A stretch of 64,000 bases of DNA from Zhengitettix transpicula (Eukaryota; Arthropoda; Insecta; Orthoptera; Tetrigidae): contig CM073596.1 of assembly GCA_037074705.1 (NCBI GenBank), positions 57,502,001 through 57,566,000 of the forward strand. Direction: 5' to 3'. Within the stretch, counting starts at the first letter, position 1, and the number at the start of each line of letters is the position of its first letter. The notes under the pieces were generated by a model, which had not been told where the DNA came from, did not search any database, and worked only from the letters and a program-made list of their open reading frames with translations. Positions 24,297 through 34,134 of the stretch are shown here, one piece after another. The translations under genes and the position numbers were made by a program.

Positions 24297-24656
24297 TAAA
24301 ATGAAAAGATTTACGTCTGATTCAAAATAATGAATAAGAAGATACAGACAAAAAAAAGGTAATATAAATACCACACAGCGTTTCTGGGATCCTTGTGCCT
24401 TTCGTCAGGTTCTAAGAAGAGCCTAGAGCGACACAACTGCACTTGTCAGTTGACAACACTCAAAAGCGACGTAAACGTAACGACAAACGGAGAGCCGAAG
24501 GGGTGGTGTAACAATAATGGATCAACGACAATGGGAAAACAGAAGGTTTAGTGTAATAATAAGGGATCATAGTAATTACTGAGTTTCAGAGTGTCTGTAC
24601 ATTAATAGCTGTGATGTTGGATTTAATGTGAAGCATCTCTGAAATTGTACCTTCAT
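24297..24656 (-). mobile_element. Family B Penelope-like element, 5'-truncated copy with direct repeats
   Basis: Identical 13-bp direct repeats tatatttctttgt at 24284-24296 and 24657-24669 define a 360-bp insertion. On the minus strand it begins in the PLE endonuclease C-terminus (codons reading EMLHIKSNITAIN, comparable with EILHIKSYITAIN at 9.3 kb), continues through about 150 bp unique to this copy and the 41-kb copy, then a hammerhead-like segment (GTGTC at 24434-24430, CTGACGA at 24408-24402, GAAAC at 24384-24380), and ends with the usual ataccttttttttgtctg tail and gaatcagacgtaa. It is the best single reference for the family B 3' end and links the repeats to GIY-YIG PLEs. Confidence 0.88.
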
Positions 24657-24669
24657 TATATTTCTTTGT

Positions 24670-25079
24670 CATTAAATTTAGTATAAAAAAAGGAAAATAA
24701 ATATTTATATTGTTCATATAAATTTTAAAAATTTCCCGCTAATGAACCAAGTAACTCCACGACATTATATTAATTAATACTCACAAACGAGTTTAATTAT
24801 TTCGGAACTATCACATAAAAATAACCACAAAATGGTAAGATTGAAGTTGAGTTGTCATTAACAACGCTGATCACTTAGCCGCAAATATTAGACAAATTAG
24901 ATATGGGTCTTCAGTATATTCGCTATAACAGCTGGTGAAAAGAATAAGGTATTAAATTATACGAAGTGGTATTTGAAATGGACTATGTTATAGATTTACC
25001 TAAGATACAGCTGTTCATCAACAGAGTTGAGTGTAACTTTCTTCAATTTATATATTATATCACTAATTAAATTTTCCAG
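24670..25079. other. Intergenic or intronic, no supported gene
   Basis: AT-rich. The end (cactaattaaattttccag) reads as a good branch point and acceptor for the candidate exon that follows. Confidence 0.4.
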
Positions 25080-25169
25080 TTCTGGGTAAAGAAATCGATG
25101 TGCGCCTCGGAGTCTAAGAAGAGGCAGTACTGGGTCACGGGGGGGCGGAAGTTGTATCCAATAACGTAA
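25080..25169 (+). CDS. Candidate terminal coding exon, unknown gene
   Basis: After the acceptor-like cactaattaaattttccag, the frame reads FWVKKSMCASESKKRQYWVT, then GGRKLYPIT and a TAA at 25167-25169. The codons are G/C-ending more often than the AT-rich surroundings, and the composition is plausible for protein. I recognise no family. No matching upstream exon was found on the plus strand, and the exon is only 30 codons long, so chance is a real alternative. It could also be a decayed repeat. Confidence 0.3.
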   Translation, partial: FWVKKSMCASESKKRQYWVTGGRKLYPIT

Positions 25170-27840
25170 CTAGATGCAAATCAAGGTGGAGAATATTTAG
25201 GAAAGTCCTGCGTGATAAACCGCGATCCGCCTTGGCGGACCTTGCTGCAACCATCCATACCTTACGGTCGAATACTGTCTCAAGTACCAATTGCAAAATG
25301 TTCATACCATTCTAACATTTACAAAACGTTCAGCTTTCCTCCAGAACAAAATTATCTTAATGACTTCGTTACTTACACAACTAAACCATGACAAAATCGT
25401 TAAAGTTATATCCATATTTGTTGTCACTAAATTATTCACACATTAGAGAGAACCTCTCTCTGGAGAGTAAAAAATAAAGGACTCCTCTGAACCTAAGACA
25501 ACTCCTATAGAATATTAAAATTCTGACGGTCAATTAAAAATATAGGAAAAAAATATTTTTAAAAAATATATATATATATATATTGGAGAGAGAGAGAGGA
25601 GAAAGAGAAGAAGAGAAAGAGAGAGATGATTATCTTACACTATTCTATGACTATATTTTCTTGAAAGCAGAATGGCAGCTTATTTAACGTTGGCTTTATT
25701 ATTATTTATACGACTATAAGACAATTTACCACGATCAATATTCTTTGTACAATTAACATTTAAGCCAATGGTATGAGGCAGGGTTTTAGTTAATGTCAGA
25801 TGACTAACGTATTACAGAATACCTCTATTCACCCTGTAATGGATTATTTAAAAAGTCAGTCACCAGAAGAAAAAAAATGTATAGGCAACAATCTTATTCA
25901 AATAGTTAAAAATAATGGATACATTTCCCAACTATAACTATAATGATTATATTATTTTATCAAGTCTTGAATTAGCAAGTAGTTTTAATATAATATTTTT
26001 TATAGCCGGAGTTGCAGAGAAATGGCTAATTTTGCATGGACCTCAAATATAATTATCGATGAGTTCTTATAACTTTCTGCTCGAGGTAGTTGGTTGTAGA
26101 TGCAAGATGAGAATCTCGTAGCTGAAGGAGAAAGACCTGCATGGAATAGAATTGATTCGGAGAAGTGGCAGTGAATAGAATCCTAAGTAGCCGGCGACCC
26201 TCGGCAGCTTAGGTGACCTCAAAGAGGCGAAGGACTCCACTACACTCTCACCAGGTCAAGCAAATTGCTATAGAAAATCTCAGCGTCAGAGGGAAATAAA
26301 TGCGCTTCTGTGACTAAATGAGTAGTTTATATTATTTATGGAACAAAAGTAGAGGCACAGTAAAATCACCACTATAGACAAACGTAAAGAGAGAGGAAAT
26401 TTACAAAGTCCAAGGACCTGTCAGCAGGCAGAACTCAATTTTTGTTGTTGCATGTTATCCCATAAACTGTCCTCGGAAATATGTAGGTGAATGCATAATA
26501 TAAACCAATAACTTTACAAACACATAGCCATCGATAGAAATGGAGCATTATTAGTTAGGTGTAGAGAAAGGATAAATGTAAATATGCTCCAAGTAAGATA
26601 TACTCATAGCTAGGAAAAATCGATTGACAAATCTGATATTTATAATTAACGACGTTACAAGGAATTTTATGTAAAAATAATAGTATTTTGCTATTAATAA
26701 AATTGAGTGAAGTGGAAAATAGAATGATATATTAATAAGGGTACATTTTTTTAAAATTTAGTTAAATCTTTAAGGCAGACAACTGTAGAAGGTACAGACA
26801 ACTGTAGAACGCCATTTATAGTCTTAATGATAGTTATTATTGGTTACAAGTATTACAGAGGTAATGGAACGATTTTTGGTTCATGTTTGTATATAATTTG
26901 TGGACCTTCATTTTAAGTATTTTAAACGTTGCCATCCGGATTTTCCCAATTCAATTCAATAAATATATCTATTATTAATTGTTCTCAAGAATACACTGGC
27001 TAGTATTACGCATTTCATTTTATTCCAAAAACATTTCCATCTATATTTTTATTTTTTCTGTAGCTATTTGTATACAAGGTGAGAAAATTGATTATGAGGC
27101 CAAGATCTGGGGATACATTCACAATCTATTACACAAGAATGAGAGATTTATTTTATTTACATTTACAATATTTGAAATTGAAACAGATTACCTACATTAC
27201 AAAGTGTCAACACTTTAAGATAGAAATTAAATTATATATGTACCTGGATAATTTTTTTAAGTTTGTATTAATTTATCAATTTCAACATAATTGTAAGAAA
27301 GTAAAATTTATGATTTTGAATATTTAACTTCAGCAGGATTTCCCGGTGAATGAAGGAACACTTCTCAGGTTTCCAACCAGGTGTCGTTGTGTATTCATGA
27401 CGTTTCGTCAACAATCAATGTACACTTCTTTTTAATTATTAATTGCCAATCCAGTTTTCAGAAAGTATTTTTGGTAGGTTATTAAAACTGAATGGAAGTT
27501 GATGCAGGTCCTTTGTGTTGGGTTCGGATGTAGGAAGCACCTCGGCCTGCTCCGTGCCCTTGTGAGATCGCCTTGACTCGCATTCGTCACAGCCAGTCAG
27601 ACGAGAATACCAGAAAGGCCAACCAACTCATCGGGACTAACCTACACGAGAAATTCTCCGATTTCAAACACGAATTTTGGCACAAATGGGCATGTCTTCT
27701 TGGAGAATAGCCCCCTTAATTTATAATAACGGAGTAGATACTTCTACGAAAGGAATTAAGAATTAAGACCAAATAAAGCTGAAAAATAGAAATAGAACAA
27801 ATCAAAGGGAATTAAAAATTATGGATCTGCTCAGTTTCTA
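25170..27840. other. Intergenic, no supported gene
   Basis: Contains (AT)n 25566-25582 followed by GA-rich DNA to about 25627, and a short direct duplication of acagacaactgtagaa near 26777-26812. No coding frame is supported. Confidence 0.5.
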
Positions 27841-28349
27841 AATTGGCGTTCATACAATATTAAAATCGTCCCTAATAACAAGAAGAACAAAAGTAAAAGT
27901 ATATAAAACATTAATTAAACCCATGGTAACGCTTGGGGCAGAGACATGGACCCTAACTAATAAATATATGGAGACTCTAAGGAGATTTGAAAGGAAAATT
28001 ATTAGGAAAATCTATAGAGCTGTTAAAGAAGGTGAAAGATGGAGATTAAGATATAATGAAGAGATAAATGGCATCCTAGAAGGAGAAGACATAGTTAGAT
28101 TTATAAAATCACGTAGAATCTCATGGTTGGGACACATACAAAAGAATGGCTACAGAAAGAATGCCAAAGCAGATATAAAAAGGGAAAATATTTGGTACTA
28201 AAAAAAAGGGAAGACCAAGGAAAAGCTGGATCCCAGATGTGTTAGAAGACTTTAAGAAAATGAAGACAATCATATGGTGAGAGAAAACCGAGAGGAGAGA
28301 AGATTGGAGGCAGATTGTGAAGGCAGCCAAAGCCCACATCGGGCTGTAG
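27841..28349 (+). pseudogene. Non-LTR (LINE) reverse transcriptase, decayed C-terminal part
   Basis: Reads KSSLITRRTKVKVYKTLIKP, GAETWTLTNKYMETLRRFE, RKIIRKIYRAVKEG, then IKSRRISWLGHIQKNGY. After a stop and a small shift come KGRPRKSWIPDVLEDFKKM and EDWRQIVKAAKAHIGL-stop (28347-28349). This is the same C-terminal module as in the 19.6- and 23.2-kb copies (ETWTLT, FERKI.RKI, GRPR..W, AK.H.GL), from a different family member. Two frame breaks are visible. A (GAA)n run follows the stop (about 28356-28369), which resembles the simple-repeat tail of some LINEs. Confidence 0.9.
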
Positions 28350-28849
28350 AGCTTTGGAAGAAGAAGAAGATACCTGAATTTGTGATTTAAATTTAAGCAG
28401 TGTATCGAAATAGGATTGTGTTTATCAATTATATATCGTTATTTAATTTAGAGGGTCACTCGCTTAAAAATGAAATACCAGACAAATTTAAATTTGATAA
28501 TTATAAATATCCGGTAAAAATGGCATATTCGTTTATTTACTGTAAATTTAAATTTACAATTACAAGGGTTTATTCCTGCTTTCCCGTAAAAGCAAAGACT
28601 TCTCGATCAACTGTTCTCGTTTCCATTAGTACAATGTAACCACTTAGGGATTGAGATAGGACGTGAGATAAGTCTCCCTATATGTACGTATTATGAGATT
28701 TACTTTGACAGATTCACTTCACAATTACGAATTATCTTAAATCAAAAAATCATTTTGAAACAAAATTGTACATAAATATTATTAATAAAAATGTGTATAT
28801 TTTAAATAGATAATACAGTTTTCTGACCGATTACAGACAATATTTATTT
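28350..28849. other. Intergenic, no supported gene
   Basis: LINE 3' flank followed by AT-rich DNA. Confidence 0.5.
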
Positions 28850-28930
28850 ATTAAATTAAAACAACGTTTCGGAACGTGTTTGCACCTTAATCAGGTCTTT
28901 CCTAAATATGGTAAAAGTTTAAAGAACTAT
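28850..28930 (-). mobile_element. Possible PLE-type 3' end
   Basis: The minus strand reads acctgattaaggtgc, a loop, acacgttcc and gaaacgttg. The first box is CTGATTA rather than CTGATGA. Spacing and context resemble the hammerhead-like cores of family B. Single copy in the window. Confidence 0.4.
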
Positions 28931-29607
28931 TTTCACATCATATTAAAAAAAAATACAAAATTTAGAGCGGTCACAGCCCAAATTTGTATATTTGAGATTG
29001 TGTAATGCATTATTTTAAATGATTCCGTTGTTATATACTCAAACTACATTCTGGTTAATTAACAAAGTTCAAGAAAATTAAAAACACTGATATCCCAATA
29101 CAGAAGGGATTTTTCATACTCTCTGTAGTGCAAGGAGAGGAGATTGTTGGGGGTCTGTTCACAAAATGTTGACTGCCAGCTGAGTACTCGTTGGTTAAGG
29201 AGAACCAACTCCAACTTATTGTTAGTACCGAATCCAGACTTTGAAAAACAAAATTGCACACTTTCATTAAATTCAAGTCATTTGGATCGTTCGCTTTAGT
29301 AGTTCAAGACGACGGTAGGAAAGTGATGCTGATAAGTTACGGTTAGTTAAGATAATATTTGGGGAAATAAGACACAGTTAGTTGATTACTTAAGGCTGGG
29401 ATGAGGAACCGGGAAAGTTCGATATCTCGGCGAGGAGAAAATGGAATGTTTTTTTTTAGAATAAAAAATTCGCAGCCAGAAATATTGAAGGTGTTCAGAC
29501 GAATCATTCAGTACAAACAAGGAAAACATTTTCTTAAAGGGACCAGTTGGAAAACCCGTTGTTTTGTCATCTATTACGCACTAACCATCACGTAGATTTT
29601 ACTAGTG
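28931..29607. other. Intergenic, no supported gene
   Basis: AT-rich, nothing recognised. Confidence 0.5.
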
Positions 29608-29697
29608 ATATTTGTCTCGATTTTTACTATTACATATATATATATATATATATATGTAATAGTAAAAATCGAGACAAATATATATATATATATATAT
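29608..29697. repeat. Palindrome around (TA)n
   Basis: The 23-bp segment ending in actattacat before the TA run is exactly complemented after it (gtaatagtaaaaatcgagacaaatat), giving a large hairpin with a TA core, followed by a second TA run. Confidence 0.9.
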
Positions 29698-30084
29698 GTA
29701 ATCCAAACATGTGAATCAATTACAATAAATAGAGTTTAAAGGATTTTGTAAAAGGTAAAAATAAACAAAACACTGAAAAAATGGAAAATTTACAAAAATA
29801 ACGGTAAAGTCTTACTAAAATAAATGAAATATAATTGTAAAGTAAAACGAAACTAATTACGTATATTGTTTTCATAATCAAAAAAAATACTTCGTTAATT
29901 CTACTCAAAGAATTTTCTAGCAATTGATAATTATTTTTAGTAAATTCAGAGATAGTAACTGCGAAATAGTGACTTGTTCTTCGTAGTTTCCCTCCTTGCT
30001 GAGTGTTTCAATATTCAAGCCAATACTTTCACTCACCTGAAGCCCACTTGTCACTGTTGAAGCCATTTGTTATCCAATCTGCTC

Positions 30085-30085
<1 letters not shown>

Positions 30086-30122
<37 letters not shown>
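30086..30122. repeat. (TC)n microsatellite
   Basis: Nearly pure CT run of about 36 bp. Confidence 0.9.
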
Positions 30123-30123
<1 letters not shown>

Positions 30124-31849
30124 ACCGGGTGATAAATTACAGCCACACGTGAGGAGGCGACCAAAGCCTCGCTCTGCTTTAAAGAGTCGTTAAGGCCTCG
30201 GAATTCCAGACTCTGGGCGAAAAGCAATCACGGAGGGGGGTTCAGTCGCAAGAACATTAGCAATTCCCTCGCACAACTATTACTGCCTCCAAATACAAAG
30301 CCTAATGAAGAACTGCAGTTCAAATACTCTAATTGTTGTCAGTGGTAGTCGTTGCCGCTCTAAATTCCACTAAGTCCAACGTAGTACTACTAAACCGTGA
30401 GATAAATATTAGAAAGATGTATAGAAACATAAAAAAATAGCAATTTTTCATCCGTAGTTGCGCACAATGAATAAAAAATAGTTTCATATGACATATAAAC
30501 TGGTTAAGCTGAATTTATTTTGTTGTAGTACTCATCTATATCAGTAATTTTCAAGTATAATGTAGGTCTGATGCTACACTACGAGTACAAAGAGTAAATA
30601 GCAAGCTAGGATACATGTATACAGTATTTACACACACACACACACACACGAATCGAATGTATGCCGGTCGCAAATGTTTGAGTGACTCAAACATAGTTCC
30701 AAAGCGGCACAAACCATGATACACCTCTTCCTCGAAATTATCTGTCGAACAAATGTCGAAGCATTTCGGTTTTCCGCTTCGTACATTTTATTACCAAAAA
30801 AAAAACACGTTCTAACGAAATGCATTCCAGAGACGTTGCAAGGGCTGTAATAAAGTGGAATAACCTGTTACATTAATGATCAATTCAATGTTACAAATAA
30901 TATTTTACGGCAGTGAATAACTGACATATGATATATCAGCACGTGATAGTTCTGTCTGTTTATTCTAGATCTTGAATTTCCGAGTTCATATCACAGTTAC
31001 AGCTTCAGCACTATATAAATTAATAAAATCTCTCAAGTACGTTAAAATAAGGAAGTTTATTGTGAAAAATGTTAGCAACAACAGTAAAACAATACTAAAC
31101 AGTTTCAGTTGTAACCTCAGCGACGCGTTATCTAAACTCTCGGTCTTGCCAGCATGCGAATTCCGCTACATATATTTCTAGAAATGATGATGACATACTC
31201 CTGATTTCACCCGAACCCGCCTCTGGTAACCGTTAGAGAGTTACGTGGTAGGTAGGTAGGTAGGTGTTGTGACACAGCGCCATCTACAGTACTTCTTGTT
31301 TACTCGCTGATCCTGTGATTGTCGCCACGAGTACGTTAATCCTGCATTTATTACGATTATATTGTCCCAATACTAACCCTATTTACAGTCTATATGAGTA
31401 GACTAGAAATAGATTCCCGTTGGAAAAATTTTAATGGATTCTAGAACCAAAGATAGGTATGGATATACAACTTAAGTAATAGGTTTAATAATAATATTGT
31501 TTTAAATAACCGTAAATCATCAATTATGGAAAGATAATAAAAGTCTGTAAACAGGTCAGGTTTTTAAAAATATTCATGAAACCAAATTGCAATTTTACGC
31601 ATTATAATTTTATGAAGTTTTTAATTGGCAGTCGATAAAAAATATGTACAGGAGATTTATTTTGTCCAGTTTTGTCTCCTCGAGTTGTACCACACGCACA
31701 GAGAGTGCTTTATTTCAGTGTTAGGACTTTTGATACTGGAAAATCACAACTCCCTCCAGAGGAGGAGTTTATCCCTCCTGGAATCCTGAGCCTTCACTCT
31801 GAAATAAATAGTTGTTCCTCTTGATACTTTCTTTTTTCTTCTTGCCCCA
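30123..31849. other. Intergenic, no supported gene
   Basis: Contains (CA)n at 30630-30649 and (TAGG)n at about 31246-31264. No gene is supported; the 30.15-30.40 kb part is GC-richer. Confidence 0.45.
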
Positions 31850-31871
31850 GGCGGCAGATGATGTACTCGTG

Positions 31872-32001
31872 TCATGGTGGCACAGGAACATTGTCCACAT
31901 TCTTCAGCGATTGCAAAACTCGGGAAGGTTCTCGTGCCAGTGTAGTATGTAGGTCAAGCAATGCACCGTAAAATTTGCAATTCTCATCGCTTGTTCCTGG
32001 A
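31872..32001 (-). CDS. Weak candidate terminal exon, unknown gene
   Basis: On the minus strand gtgctaattctccag looks like an acceptor. The downstream frame reads TSDENCKFYGALLDLHTTLA, then REPSRVLQSLKNVDNVPVPP and TGA (31874-31872). Open frame and acceptor agree, but there is no recognised domain and no partner exon. It may equally be a decayed transposable element or chance. Confidence 0.2.
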
Positions 32002-32700
32002 GAATTAGCACGGCACTGATCGCGTGGCCAGTATTCGTCGATTTTCTTTATTCTCATTTTTTTTCTATCGGAATCCACGATAAATATTTATGCGGCCTCA
32101 ATTCCGTTTTTTTAGACGACTTCAAATGCAATTATCTTTGAAAAAAATAATGAACACTCTACAATGGCGCGTGTAAAGAATAACATCAAATAGCACGTTT
32201 CAAATATTTTATCTCAGATTCCAGAGACGTTTCTGTAACGGCTTCTAAGACACTAAGACATTACGCACAAATAAACAACGATGAAACTGAAACAGGAGAC
32301 ATACTGCATAATAGTAAAAGCAACTTGCGATTAACACAAGATATAATATCAACAAAAATATCAATAAAAGAAACATTTTAGCTGAAACTTGAAGTTCAGT
32401 ATATAAAATTTTAGGTAGAAATAGTGGAATCGTGACGTAGGTCATCTACATTAATACATGTGATTAGCCCATACAAAATAATTTTACGAACGAAAAATAC
32501 ATATTTAGAAATTAGTAGTCACAAATAAAAAAATAATTTTGGAATGTCGGATGACGGACACGTCTTGTTTTGAGAATAGGATTTCAACATAGTATATTTT
32601 GATACGTTACAGTAGTTCTTCAATCCATCATTTCTTCCTTATTATTCGCACGTAATGGTCATAAATAAGTTTTTTCGTCAGCCATATAATTATAATTTGT
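32002..32700. other. Intergenic, no supported gene
   Basis: AT-rich; nothing recognised. Confidence 0.5.
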
Positions 32701-32734
32701 TTCTTGCGTAATGGCCCTTGGGAGCCGCAAGTCA

Positions 32735-32835
32735 TGCTTCTGGACGTTTCTGGTCCGGAACTAAGTTCCTTCATCAAACGTTGGGACGTAGAAGGTTTCT
32801 GTCCACTGATGAAGAAAATTGAAACGGTTTTCCGA
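32735..32835. repeat. Small inverted repeat with hammerhead-like boxes
   Basis: The left half (minus strand) has TTGATGA (32777-32771) and GAAAC (32750-32746) around a ggaacttagttcc hairpin. The right half (plus strand) has CTGATGA (32806-32812) and GAAAC (32821-32825). The arrangement mimics the family B foldbacks but the sequence differs. A (CA)n-rich stretch follows. Confidence 0.4.
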
Positions 32836-32999
32836 ATCTTCCACTAACACACACACATACACAACACTTATATATACGTAATTAAATTGTAAAACTAAAT
32901 AATTTTATAATATAATATTTTTATAGACAGTTCTCGAAGGTAGATTGAAGTAACTTCAAGGCCTCAAGTCCATTACTAAGATTATATGAAGAGTTGGAT

Positions 33000-33104
33000 A
33001 AGGGAACACTAGACCATTTCTCACGCCAACCACAAGTCTTCACATCGGTTTCGGCAATAAAACAGAATAATATTCTCAATTCGTGACCATAACCATCGTG
33101 TTTT
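33000..33104 (-). CDS. Weak candidate internal exon, unknown gene
   Basis: The minus strand has a strong polypyrimidine acceptor (gctttttttcttcag), then HEKHDGYGHELRILFCFIAE and TDVKTCGW, then a possible donor (GTGAGA). Open across the whole interval. No domain recognised and no partner exon, so low confidence. Confidence 0.2.
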
Positions 33105-33642
33105 TCATGCTGAAGAAAAAAAGCACAGTCATTTTTGTTTAAAAACACGTGAAAGACATGTTAGAATATACTTTAGTTTCTGTCCCACTAAGACGTAAAC
33201 TGATGTTTTATCAAGCAAAATATATTTTATGTGGTAAATGACGACGAGATTCACCAAAATTCAGAAGGAGGAACTAAACAACGATTAGGAAAAACACAGA
33301 AGGGCAATTATTAGAGATAATTGAATCATTTTAATGGAAAGACTTGGGAACACTGTGGCTGTCTCTTTTCACAACCACCACGAGCCATCATAGCCTGACG
33401 TAAAAGTAAACTTCTTGGGTGGTACCAATTTCTCACAGTAACTTTTGCTTTCGTACGTTGGAATATTATGATTTAAAGTTTTACTCAAGCGTTATGCATT
33501 AAGAAATAAAGTTTATTTAAGGTGCTTCACTTATTTTTCTTATAATAACGATAAGGGATAGAATTTCAAGTAAGGACCAAGCTGAAACAACACAACTTCA
33601 CGAGCACAACCGCCAATCTTCCAATTAACTAAAGAACTCCGA

Positions 33643-33648
33643 TTTATT
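33643..33648 (-). terminator. Candidate poly(A) signal AATAAA of the tail-anchored protein gene
   Basis: AATAAA on the minus strand about 95 nt past the stop codon. GU-rich sequence (ggttgtgctcgtg, then gttgtgttgtttc) follows 25-60 nt further, as expected of a downstream element. Confidence 0.5.
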
Positions 33649-33742
33649 AATACCCATATAGATCCTTATATACATATAGATACACATTATGTACAGCCAG
33701 CAGTTCAAGAGGACGGAAACACGTGTCACGGGTAAGTTCCGG

Positions 33743-34134
33743 TCACCGTACGAGCAACCACTGGTAGGACATGGTGACGACGATGACGGCGACGCAGAGG
33801 AAGCACACGAGCACCGACGAGGACGCGGCGGCCGTGTTCATGTGCGCGTCGCGACGCTTCTTCCTCGGCCTCTGCCGTCGCCGTCGTAGCTGCTCGCTCT
33901 GTTCGTGCTCCTGCTCCTGGTCCGAGGAGGAGGAGGAGTCCGACTCAGAGGTGGAGGTCTCGTCCAGCTGGTGGTCGTACTCCACTACCTGCACGTCGTG
34001 GCGGAACTTGACGTGGGACACGCTGTCGGGACACACAGCAGAGTCTCGCCTCCAGAACAGGTGGCCGGAGTTGCGACGGTCCAGCTTCCAGCTAGGGTCC
34101 ATCGGGAGCGACTGTCTGCCTGCCTCGGCAGCTG
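33743..34134 (-). CDS. Terminal exon: small protein with acidic, basic and C-terminal membrane segments
   Basis: The frame runs from a NAGNAG-type acceptor (tgttattttgcagcag) to TGA at 33745-33743. It is strikingly GC-rich with G/C-ending codons, unlike its surroundings. A likely start is ATG at 34102, giving a 119-residue protein; otherwise translation continues from the upstream exon. Going along the 119 residues: a neutral N-terminus with SHVKFRHDVQVVEYD (about 29-43), an acidic Ser/Glu run (about 46-70), a basic patch RRRRQRPRKKRR (73-84), and a hydrophobic stretch SVLVCFLCVAVIVVTM (about 96-111) five to eight residues before the end. This order suggests a tail-anchored or single-pass membrane protein. 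HVKF resembles an RVxF phosphatase-1 docking motif, but this is only a motif match. I do not recognise the family. Several open frames on the opposite strand are shadows of its composition. Confidence 0.72.
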
